Below, piece after piece: positions 1 to 5,180 of a DNA stretch of 5,180 nucleotides. The notes under the pieces were generated by a model. That model was given only the letters and a program-made list of their open reading frames with translations, searched no databases and was not told the DNA's origin. Origin of the DNA: Lachnospiraceae bacterium (GTDB lineage: Bacteria > Bacillota > Clostridia > Lachnospirales > Lachnospiraceae); NCBI GenBank assembly GCA_003489085.1, contig DNJM01000189.1, positions 1-5,180 on the forward strand, in the 5' to 3' direction. Within the stretch, counting starts at the first letter, position 1. Each line of letters begins with the position of its first letter. Made by a program: the position numbers and the translations under genes.

Positions 1-60
1 AATCTTTTTATCAAGAATTAGTATTATCCTCTCTTAATCTCATGGCAGTGCTGACCAGCG

Positions 61-112
61 CAACCCAGAGTACCAGACAAAACGCTTTTGTTTCTATCTC
101 CTCGGTTTTTCG
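61..112 (+). repeat. Left copy of an imperfect ~52-bp direct repeat flanking the operon
   Basis: Three blocks recur in the same order, orientation and nearly the same spacing as at 5044-5094: CAACCCA (61-67), GCTTTTGTT (84-92) and TCGGTTTTTCG (102-112). The bases between the blocks have diverged. This copy ends 1 nt from the stop codon of the last gene. It also contains a short AT hairpin, ACAAAA-CGC-TTTTGT (77-91). It could be one end of an exchanged or inserted cassette, or a member of a dispersed repeat family. Confidence 0.45.
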
Positions 113-113
113 G

Positions 114-1043
114 TCAAAATACAATATGGAAGAGTGTGCTCATATAGTGGATCTCCTTAGTTTGGAGATCCCTGGCTGTCAGCGTACCCTCCCCAAGGGA
201 GACCGAGTAGTAGGGCAGCTTTGCCAGTTCATCCCGGATTCGCTCGTGGATACCGAACCTCTGCGCATCCGTCAAAGGAACCGTGAACCCTACGCAATTC
301 AGATCCGGCAATTGCGTAAAGGATGCAAAATCATAATCCTTTTCCCATACACTTTGAGGCAGAATCTCGTAGAGCTTTGTTGTGGAGTCATCGCATTCTA
401 CATTGAACCGTACATTAGAGTTGCTTACAATAAGCGTCATACGGTTGACCATAAGCGATGGGTCAGAAAGCAACTCGTACATTTGACCGCCGGGACCCCA
501 GTCCTTTGCGATTTCCTCCGCAATGTATCTGCTATACGGATGCGCACGAACGTCCGCAATTTCCCTTGCCTGAATATCCGCAGGTGCATAGGATAATACT
601 ACCTTGGTTTTCGTTAAGACAGAATCAGCAGAAGGAGTGGCTGCCTCCTGTTTTGGTTCTGGCTGTTCTGCCTCTGCCTGTTCGACTTGCGATGCTTTGA
701 TGTAACCGCTGGGACAATCAAAGATACTTGTCCATTGCTCTGGGGTATAAACTTTATTGTTCTTGATGTAAAGGATGGGGGCGCTGAATAACCCCTGCTT
801 TGCATCCATGATCCTGGTGACACCGTTTTTTGTTTCCATATAGGCGATCGGCGACGAAAACAGTCCATATCCCAGGTCTTTGCCGTAAATTTTTCCTCCC
901 ACATAATCGATCTTGCCGGAAGGTTCGCCAGACAAAATCTTGTAGTAGCTATCTGCCATCCAGATTTTTCCATCATTATCGATGATCAGGCTGGGGCAGT
1001 CAAACAAAGAACTCCATTCCTTTGGTGTGTAAAGTTTCAGCAT
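114..1043 (-). CDS. 309-residue protein: five 24-residue repeats, acidic linker, shared C-terminal domain
   Basis: No family is recognised with confidence. Residues 1-116 contain five copies of a unit of about 24 residues. The marker proline falls at 17, 41, 65, 89 and 111, usually preceded by [LI]F[SD]x and followed by an aromatic/Ile pair and a turn (DNDGKI, ENGV-like, KNNKV). The outer copies are nearly identical: YTPKEWSSLFDCPS (5-18) and YTPEQWTSIFDCPS (99-112). The pattern suggests short beta-hairpins in a repeat or propeller-like array. Residues 117-140 are a flexible linker rich in Glu, Gln, Ala and Pro. Residues 145-309 form an alpha/beta domain with ELLSDP (190-195), paired strands MTLIVSNSNVRFNVE (202-216) and a helix around 258-275 that parallels the C-terminal half of the 228-residue protein. 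No signal peptide, membrane helix or catalytic motif is visible. It is the last gene; the stop at 116-114 abuts a flanking direct repeat. A binding or recognition role is plausible for the repeat half, by inference. Confidence 0.87.
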   Translation of the reverse strand: MLKLYTPKEWSSLFDCPSLIIDNDGKIWMADSYYKILSGEPSGKIDYVGGKIYGKDLGYGLFSSPIAYMETKNGVTRIMDAKQGLFSAPILYIKNNKVYTPEQWTSIFDCPSGYIKASQVEQAEAEQPEPKQEAATPSADSVLTKTKVVLSYAPADIQAREIADVRAHPYSRYIAEEIAKDWGPGGQMYELLSDPSLMVNRMTLIVSNSNVRFNVECDDSTTKLYEILPQSVWEKDYDFASFTQLPDLNCVGFTVPLTDAQRFGIHERIRDELAKLPYYSVSLGEGTLTARDLQTKEIHYMSTLFHIVF

Positions 1044-1050
1044 ACACTTT

Positions 1051-1056
1051 CTCCTC
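1051..1056 (-). promoter_or_regulatory. Ribosome binding site of the 309-residue gene
   Basis: GAGGAG on the minus strand stands 7 nt before the ATG at 1043. It supports this start and continued translation of the last gene from the same transcript. Confidence 0.75.
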
Positions 1057-1090
1057 TTTCAGGGGGATTTAGATGAAGATTCAGCAAAGG

Positions 1091-1777
1091 TTAATACAGG
1101 CTGGATTTCTTATTAGTTCCCAAAACAAAGCAGCCGTACTCGTTTTTGACAAAGCGTGTTTGGGTCAGGATCGCATTTTTGACGGAGTCCTCCAGCCGGG
1201 TCAGACGCTCCCCTGTCAGCTGTTCCTTGGGCATGGTAACACCGGCAGCTTCATAGGGAATGATTTCCTCGTCATAGCCCGTGGACCAATTCTTGCCCAC
1301 AGTGACTTCATCTACATCCCATTGGATGTGAACACCGTCTTTGCGGCAGATAACCCGAAGATCATTACGGCGATTATTGGGATCGTTCAGACGCTCCAGA
1401 ATGGCATCTCCGTTAAAAATATTGACCATAAGCCGGGTGACAGCATCGATAAAATCGGCTCCCGTGATTGTAGGGATATCATAGGAACACTCCACATTGA
1501 TATGGTTTTTTACTAATCCAAGGCCCAGGGAGAGCGTAACATTGCAATTGGCTCCACCTGACATGATCAGCGCAGTTCCAGGAACAACGCCGAGAGTAGG
1601 TATTCCGAATACGGAAAGCTCTACAATTTCCATTTGATGAGGATGTTCATCTATCTGAATGGATTGTGACTCTCCGTTATTTATTCTGGCAACTTCGAAG
1701 CCATCCAGTTTAACCATCCACTTCCATGGGCCGCTTATAAAATCCTTTTTTCTTGTGACCGTTAATGTGCGATTCAT
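1091..1777 (-). CDS. 228-residue protein: beta-rich N-terminal domain plus C-terminal domain shared with the next gene
   Basis: I cannot name a family with confidence. Residues 1-90 look like a small all-beta domain. A strand with KWMVKLDGFEVARINNGES (19-37) is of the kind seen in PEGA-like or other beta-sandwich modules, where a ligand-like loop follows a VxLDG strand. It is followed by a Gly/hydrophobic stretch (56-89, with GIPTLGV, ALIMSGG and LSLGLGLV) that is more likely beta strands than a membrane helix. Residues 105-228 form an alpha/beta region: helix DFIDAVTRLMVNIF (108-121), ERLNDP (128-133), two probable strands LRVICRKDGVHIQWDV (140-155), and helix LTRLEDSVKNAIL (192-204). This order matches the C-terminal domain of the next protein. 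There is no signal peptide, no catalytic motif I recognise, and only three cysteines (78, 97, 144) and a fourth at 216. It lies 77 nt after the 54-residue gene, behind the hairpin, and 47 nt before the last gene. A structural or sensor partner of the NTPase is possible. Confidence 0.85.
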   Translation of the reverse strand: MNRTLTVTRKKDFISGPWKWMVKLDGFEVARINNGESQSIQIDEHPHQMEIVELSVFGIPTLGVVPGTALIMSGGANCNVTLSLGLGLVKNHINVECSYDIPTITGADFIDAVTRLMVNIFNGDAILERLNDPNNRRNDLRVICRKDGVHIQWDVDEVTVGKNWSTGYDEEIIPYEAAGVTMPKEQLTGERLTRLEDSVKNAILTQTRFVKNEYGCFVLGTNKKSSLY

Positions 1778-1783
1778 TGTGCT

Positions 1784-1791
1784 CCTCCTTT
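1784..1791 (-). promoter_or_regulatory. Consensus ribosome binding site of the 228-residue gene
   Basis: AAAGGAGG on the minus strand is a perfect anti-16S match, placed 6 nt before the ATG at 1777. It fixes the start of this gene and predicts strong translation, in contrast to the GTG start of the NTPase. Confidence 0.85.
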
Positions 1792-1800
1792 GTTCTCCGT

Positions 1801-1832
1801 TCCGGCCAGAACCAAAGTCGATTCTGGCCGGA
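1801..1832 (-). repeat. Perfect 11-bp inverted repeat (intergenic mRNA hairpin)
   Basis: Arms 1801-1811 (TCCGGCCAGAA) and 1822-1832 are exact reverse complements around a 10-nt loop, GC-rich at the base. The hairpin lies 22 nt after the stop of the 54-residue gene and 9 nt before the ribosome binding site of the 228-residue gene. On the transcribed strand it is followed by ACGGAGAACAAAGG with no run of U, so it is not a standard intrinsic terminator. It could instead be an mRNA-stabilising or processing element, a protein-binding stem, or a partial attenuator that sets different levels for the two halves of the operon. Confidence 0.75.
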
Positions 1833-1854
1833 CCTTGTTGCTATCTACGATTGC

Positions 1855-2019
1855 TCAGATATTGTAACGGAACTGGCGGATCAGATAGTCCACATCGTTG
1901 TCGCTCAGACCGTAATTGGCAATGAGCTGAGCCTGGATCTTGCGCAGAGCATCCTTGTCTGCGGCATCGTTTGCAGCCTTGATGGCGGCCAGGTACTTGT
2001 TGTAATCGCTGGAATTCAT
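1855..2019 (-). CDS. Small 54-residue helical protein of unknown function
   Basis: A short open frame encodes 54 residues, beginning MNSSDYNKYLAAIKAAND and ending DVDYLIRQFRYNI before TGA. I do not recognise a family. The sequence reads as two amphipathic helices: a long one over about residues 5-36, rich in Ala, Lys, Asp and Gln, and a second over about 40-52, separated by a Tyr-Gly turn. It has no signal peptide, no membrane segment and no cysteine. The evidence for a real gene is the strong AAAAGGAG site 8 nt upstream, the start 15 nt after the NTPase stop, and a plausible soluble composition. The other frame through the same DNA gives an Arg/Gln/Cys-rich shadow. The ATG at 2025 would add two residues but sits too close to the ribosome binding site. 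Its place next to the NTPase suggests a small partner, adaptor or inhibitor, or an antitoxin-like component; this is inference. Confidence 0.8.
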   Translation of the reverse strand: MNSSDYNKYLAAIKAANDAADKDALRKIQAQLIANYGLSDNDVDYLIRQFRYNI

Positions 2020-2027
2020 AATCATTT

Positions 2028-2035
2028 CTCCTTTT
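2028..2035 (-). promoter_or_regulatory. Ribosome binding site overlapping the NTPase stop codon
   Basis: AAAAGGAG on the minus strand shares its first base with the TGA stop of the NTPase gene (2037-2035). It is 8 nt from the ATG at 2019 and only 2 nt from the in-frame ATG at 2025, so it decides for the start at 2019. The arrangement suggests translational coupling of the small protein to the NTPase. Confidence 0.75.
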
Positions 2036-4980
2036 CATATTTCAGCGGATGGCTCCGCCTTTTTCATAAGTGCATTGTGTTCTTCCAATTCGGCAAGACG
2101 TTCCCTTGCCTTGACACAGCAGGGATTATCTGCCCCAAGCTGTGCTTCCAGACCCAGAATGGCCTCCCGGAGATGGAAGGATTCCTTCTCACGGTCTCCC
2201 AACTGGGCATAGGCATCGGAATAGCTGTAATGGCAGACGGCGAGAGGGTATCCTCCCAGTTCGGCAGCGGGTGCGTAGGATTCATCCAGATAGACAAGTG
2301 CCTTCTGTGGTTCCTTCGCATCCATGCAGGTGACTGTGGCATTGTGACACAGATTCTGGATCCAGTAGCTCTGGTTCAGCGGTCTGTAATATTCCAGCGC
2401 CTCATCAAGGCATACCAGTGCTTCATCAAACCGCTTCAGATCCTTCAGGATGAGTCCATGGCCGCCCAGGCATACATAGTAGTCCAGTCCTTTTCCCCGG
2501 AGCTGCTCAATGATTTTGAGTGTTTCCTCCGAGTATTTCAGTGCCTTGTCGAGACTTCCATAATTTGATTCGTAGTATGACAGTGCGCTGAGCAGATAGT
2601 ACCGCAGATCGGGGTCGTCTGTATCTGTGAACCGGTTGTGCAGTTCCGGCAGCAGAGCCTCAGCCTCTTCCTTTCTTTGGAGAATGCAGTTGATCTGACA
2701 AAGCAGTGACAGAAGTTTGCATAATTCCATTTCTCCGCATTCCGGATGCGTATGGGCAAATTTGTTGCCTTGCTCTGCCCAGTGCAGTGCCTCGCGGGAT
2801 TTTCCTGCCGCGTGGCAGCAGTGGACCAAATTGAAATAAGCCGAAATTTTTTGCCCAGGATCGGAAGGTCCGTCCAGAACTTCGCGGAGGAGTTTTTCGC
2901 CCAGCGAATAATTCCCGTGCTGGAAAACTGCGCAGTAGCCGGCGTGGAGGCACAGCGACAGATATAGCGATTCCGGAATGGTTCTGGATTCCTGCTGGCT
3001 ATTCAGAGCGGAAATATACTGTTCCGGTTCAACTGTAAGCCAGTGGCAACGAAGAATCACAACGGAGATCCATGAATAATCATCCTTCTCCGCGCATCGT
3101 TTCTCATATTTTTCCAGCAGAGGAAAGGTTCTCGACTGGACCTGGGGTGTGTTGTCGGCCCAGTACAGCGCGTATACCAGCGCATGAAACCATTCTCTGC
3201 TGACGCTTCCGATCATGAATTCGGAAACATACCGAACGATGCCGCAGATTCGATCAAGCTCAGAATCATTCGGAATATCAAATGTTCCCGGTATCATCTT
3301 CTGCAGCTCGCCACGGATATAACATAACACGGGCTCGATTTTCTTTTCCGTAATGACTCTTTTCCGCAGACACTGCGCAATAAACGGATGCATGGAATAG
3401 CCATCCGGATCCTGATCCAGCCAGCCTTTTTCGGCAAGCACTTTAAGATTCTCTTCGGGCCTCCCAATACAGAGATCCGGGAACCATTTCTTCAAAAAAG
3501 CTATGCCATAGCTGGCACGGGGAAGCAGTGTGAACAGTTCTGCAAGCCGCCTGCATTCATCAGGGATCTGCGGATAGTTATATAACTGGTGATAAATCCT
3601 GCTTAGATAAACCATGCTGTCTCCGTCATGCCAGGATAGAGATACACCATCATTTTCCAGATGATCCTTGAGTTCCTGAAGCGACCAGTTCCTGCTGCGG
3701 GCGGAGCGGGCCATCAGGCGAAGCGTCAGCGGATGACAGATCGTTTCGTCCCGAAGCAGCAGTTTGAGCAATTCCCGGTCATCGGCACTCAGCATTTTTC
3801 CATAATTATCCCGGAAGATCAGTGTTCCTGTGGGTATGGAAAGCGATGGAATCTTGTATGTTTCAAATCCCTCCAGAACCGAATGACGGGTGGTGATCAG
3901 CACGCCGCAGGGAAGCGACAGCAGCTTCTCCAAATCAGGATCGTCCTCCATCCTGCTGGTAACATTATCGATCAGCAGGAGAATCCGTTTATCCTTTGCC
4001 TCCTTACGCAGGAGGTAAAGACCAAGATTGAGTGCTTCCTCTGCATTATGACCTTTGCAGTCCGGAAAACTGCGCTGGAAGCTTTCTGCCAGGCCGGTCT
4101 CGTACGGAACTACCGCCAGCGCATCGACAATTTGTTCCTCTCTGCACTGCCGGATCAGTTGGCGAAGAAGCTCTGTTTTACCCTGGCCGCCGATACCGGA
4201 CAAAATGCATTTGGATCCCACCGAGGCCATTTCTTTCAGGTCATAGAGTTCTTCCTCCCGTCCGAAGAAACGATGACGGGGAAGTATATTGTCCTGCAGG
4301 ATTCTAAAGTGATTCGTCAGGAATACGGCTTTATGTGAATGCTCCTCTTTCTGCTTGGTGTAAATCTCCCAGACGGAATCCATGGCATATGCTTTTTCAC
4401 GTAATACTGTCAATGCCGGATCATCCATTGCTTCACCTGCAGCAGCGTAAAATGACATGATTGTCAGCAGATAGGCCGCCTGGAAGAGATTCCACTGAAT
4501 ACCGCTGCGCTGGATCACTGGTGAACCAGTTAACCCTTCCTCGATCTGGGCTGTTATCTCCGGTGAGATGCAGGGATCATCCAGCGTACACATCTGCATC
4601 ATTTCATGAATGCGGCGTATAAGAATATCGTGCTTATAGTCCTTTTCGTGCAGGAACATGGCAAAACGGGAAATTTGACCTATCAGCACGTTTTCATTGA
4701 TTTCAGCAGCCAATTCCCTGGCATATTCCTGATAACATTTTAGCTCCCCACTACGATTACACAGGTGCGAAGTATAGCGGTTGCGTTTTCCGCTGTTTCG
4801 CCAGATCATCCTGCCATAAGTCTGTGTGCGGAACTCGTCCACTAACTGGTGCTGCCAGAACCGAAGTGCAGTTTGGCCTTTCCGTTCCTTCTCACTAATG
4901 ACACTTTCTGAGTAAATAGGGAAATCATTTGACATCAATAATTTATATAGATTTTTTAGAGACAATTTCATCTTTTCCAC
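2035..4980 (-). CDS. STAND/NB-ARC-like P-loop NTPase with C-terminal TPR array (NLR-like)
   Basis: A 981-residue protein, probably a cytosolic ATP-driven molecular switch; no signal peptide or clear membrane helix is seen. Residues 1-235 form a mostly helical region I cannot assign. The NTPase module begins with FFGREEEL (238-245), a typical entry motif of STAND ATPases. It continues with Walker A GIGGQGKT (262-269), Walker B RILLLIDN (332-339) and a sensor-like GVLITTRH (359-366). CHPLTLRLMA (415-424) sits where NB-ARC proteins carry a GLPL-like motif. Around 470-540 a winged-helix-like segment ends in YSMHPFIAQCLR, resembling the MHP motif of the family. Residues about 675-960 contain some seven TPR-like helical pairs, for example LKDLKRFDEALVCLDEALEY. 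In the family such repeats sense a ligand and the NTPase oligomerises, so a regulatory or anti-phage role is plausible but inferred. The GTG start at 4980 is preceded by AAAGGA at a long 11 nt; ATG at 4971 (residue 4) is the alternative. It is the first gene of the operon. Confidence 0.93.
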   Translation of the reverse strand: MEKMKLSLKNLYKLLMSNDFPIYSESVISEKERKGQTALRFWQHQLVDEFRTQTYGRMIWRNSGKRNRYTSHLCNRSGELKCYQEYARELAAEINENVLIGQISRFAMFLHEKDYKHDILIRRIHEMMQMCTLDDPCISPEITAQIEEGLTGSPVIQRSGIQWNLFQAAYLLTIMSFYAAAGEAMDDPALTVLREKAYAMDSVWEIYTKQKEEHSHKAVFLTNHFRILQDNILPRHRFFGREEELYDLKEMASVGSKCILSGIGGQGKTELLRQLIRQCREEQIVDALAVVPYETGLAESFQRSFPDCKGHNAEEALNLGLYLLRKEAKDKRILLLIDNVTSRMEDDPDLEKLLSLPCGVLITTRHSVLEGFETYKIPSLSIPTGTLIFRDNYGKMLSADDRELLKLLLRDETICHPLTLRLMARSARSRNWSLQELKDHLENDGVSLSWHDGDSMVYLSRIYHQLYNYPQIPDECRRLAELFTLLPRASYGIAFLKKWFPDLCIGRPEENLKVLAEKGWLDQDPDGYSMHPFIAQCLRKRVITEKKIEPVLCYIRGELQKMIPGTFDIPNDSELDRICGIVRYVSEFMIGSVSREWFHALVYALYWADNTPQVQSRTFPLLEKYEKRCAEKDDYSWISVVILRCHWLTVEPEQYISALNSQQESRTIPESLYLSLCLHAGYCAVFQHGNYSLGEKLLREVLDGPSDPGQKISAYFNLVHCCHAAGKSREALHWAEQGNKFAHTHPECGEMELCKLLSLLCQINCILQRKEEAEALLPELHNRFTDTDDPDLRYYLLSALSYYESNYGSLDKALKYSEETLKIIEQLRGKGLDYYVCLGGHGLILKDLKRFDEALVCLDEALEYYRPLNQSYWIQNLCHNATVTCMDAKEPQKALVYLDESYAPAAELGGYPLAVCHYSYSDAYAQLGDREKESFHLREAILGLEAQLGADNPCCVKARERLAELEEHNALMKKAEPSAEI

Positions 4981-4991
4981 ATGTGTCCACG

Positions 4992-4997
4992 TCCTTT
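4992..4997 (-). promoter_or_regulatory. Weak, distant ribosome binding site of the NTPase gene
   Basis: AAAGGA on the minus strand lies 11 nt before the GTG codon at 4980, longer than the usual 5-9 nt. It favours GTG 4980 over ATG 4971, which would be 20 nt away, although a GGA at 4978-4976 could serve that ATG at 4 nt. The GTG codon and loose spacing suggest weaker initiation than for the downstream genes. Confidence 0.4.
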
Positions 4998-5017
4998 CCC
5001 GTATCCCATTTAATTGT

Positions 5018-5046
5018 ATGATATGTCAAAGCAGGAACTTTCTCAA
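5018..5046 (-). promoter_or_regulatory. Putative sigma-A promoter of the four-gene operon
   Basis: On the minus strand a -35 box TTGAGA (5046-5041, five of six consensus bases) is followed by exactly 17 nt and a -10 box TATCAT (5023-5018, five of six). Transcription would start near 5011, leaving a leader of about 30 nt that contains the AAAGGA ribosome binding site (4997-4992) of the NTPase gene. A second hexamer, TTGACA at 5029-5024, is a perfect -35 match, but its partner at 18 nt (GATACG) is poor and would start transcription inside the ribosome binding site, so it is less likely. No other good promoter was seen between the genes, which suggests that all four are transcribed from here. 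Confidence 0.6.
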
Positions 5047-5094
5047 CCCAATACCGCCAATTTGCTGCTTTTGTTCACGCTTTTCGGTTTTTCG
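5044..5094 (+). repeat. Right copy of an imperfect ~51-bp direct repeat flanking the operon
   Basis: CAACCCA (5044-5050), GCTTTTGTT (5067-5075) and TCGGTTTTTCG (5084-5094) match the left copy at 61-112, with one base fewer between the second and third blocks. On the minus strand the first block forms part of the -35 region of the operon promoter. Confidence 0.45.
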
Positions 5095-5180
5095 TTCCCT
5101 GCTAGTTGCGCAGTCTGTGGGTATGTATGCTCCCAAACAGTATAAAGTAAAAAACGCAAACTTCGCACCCCATTTCAGGC
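5095..5180. other. Upstream flank without a supported gene
   Basis: These 86 bases carry stop codons or lack a ribosome-bound start in all frames long enough to judge. I see no tRNA, terminator or recognisable coding tail. A 40-codon hydrophobic plus-strand frame (5023-5145) runs through part of it but has no ribosome binding site and overlaps the operon promoter. Confidence 0.5.

Noticed and set aside
77..91. Hairpin ACAAAA-CGC-TTTTGT downstream of the last gene as an operon terminator
   Set aside because: The stem is only six A/T-dominated pairs and is not followed by a U run on the transcribed strand, so termination here is not supported.
18..130. Minus-strand frame after the last gene with a short hydrophobic segment (AFCLVLWVALVSTAM)
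   Set aside because: A GAGGAG lies within it, but no ATG, GTG or TTG stands at a usable distance in this frame. It lies inside the flanking repeat, so it is more likely repeat sequence than a small membrane protein.
42..596. Plus-strand 184-codon frame opposite the last gene
   Set aside because: It is antisense to the 309-residue gene, with no ribosome binding site or recognisable domain.
1801..1832. The intergenic hairpin as a rho-independent terminator
   Set aside because: The bases after the stem on the transcribed strand are ACGGAGAACAAAGG, with no U tract, and two well-signalled genes follow.
1841..2038. Minus-strand 65-codon frame over the small-gene region, starting MKRRNDYEF
   Set aside because: It is out of frame with the better 54-residue gene, is rich in Arg, Gln and Cys like a shadow frame, and begins at the ribosome binding site itself with no upstream site of its own.
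1765..2568. Plus-strand 267-codon frame opposite the NTPase and small genes
   Set aside because: It is antisense to well-supported genes, has a Cys/Phe/Ile-rich composition without domain signatures, and no ribosome binding site; a shadow.
3661..4338. Plus-strand 225-codon frame opposite the NTPase module
   Set aside because: It lies opposite the Walker A/B-encoding part of the NTPase gene, whose motifs are unambiguous; its composition is that of an antisense shadow.
5023..5145. Plus-strand 40-codon hydrophobic frame (starts MSKQELSQPNTANLL) diverging from the operon
   Set aside because: It has no ribosome binding site before its ATG, overlaps the operon promoter, and runs through the flanking repeat. 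The apparent membrane segment comes from T-rich repeat sequence. Conservation of the frame elsewhere would be needed to revive it.
5043..5174. Minus-strand open frame ending just before the promoter, ending in AVLG
   Set aside because: It is preceded by a stop, has no ATG and no ribosome binding site, and is only about 44 codons; not a supportable gene tail.

Overview
The window reads as one compact operon of four co-oriented genes on the minus strand, about 4.9 kb, with short flanks that contain no convincing gene. No taxonomic marker is present. Strong purine-rich Shine-Dalgarno sites (AAAGGAGG, AAAAGGAG, GAGGAG), a sigma-A-like promoter and a roughly balanced base composition suggest a Gram-positive, Clostridia-type (gut Firmicutes) genome. 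This is an inference from style, not an identification.

Layout, in the direction of transcription (right to left). (1) 5047-5180: upstream flank, no supported gene. A promoter (TTGAGA, 17 nt, TATCAT) lies at 5018-5046. (2) 4980-2035: a 981-residue signal-transduction (STAND/NB-ARC-like) P-loop NTPase. It has an unassigned helical N-terminal region, an NTPase module with clear Walker A and B motifs, a winged-helix-like segment and a C-terminal TPR array. (3) 2019-1855: a 54-residue, charged, helical protein that is easy to miss. It starts 15 nt after the NTPase stop codon and its ribosome binding site touches that stop. (4) 1832-1801: a perfect 11-bp inverted repeat in the intergenic mRNA. (5) 1777-1091: a 228-residue protein with a beta-rich N-terminal domain and an alpha/beta C-terminal domain. 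(6) 1043-114: a 309-residue protein with five 24-residue repeats, an acidic/proline linker, and a C-terminal domain that seems related to that of the 228-residue protein. (7) 1-113: downstream flank, no supported gene.

The NTPase has the architecture of prokaryotic NLR-like regulators, in which a C-terminal repeat region senses a ligand and ATP-driven switching or oligomerisation activates an effector. No classical effector domain (TIR, nuclease, protease, obvious membrane helix) is recognisable in it. The three downstream proteins, two of which appear to share a domain, may be partners or effectors. The set could be an undescribed defence or signalling cassette. That functional claim is inference from domain architecture and operon structure only.

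The operon is also bracketed by two similar sequences of about 51-52 bp in direct orientation (61-112 and 5044-5094). The left copy ends 1 nt from the last stop codon and the right copy touches the promoter -35 box. This may mean the cassette moves or is exchanged as a unit, or that both flanks belong to a dispersed repeat family.
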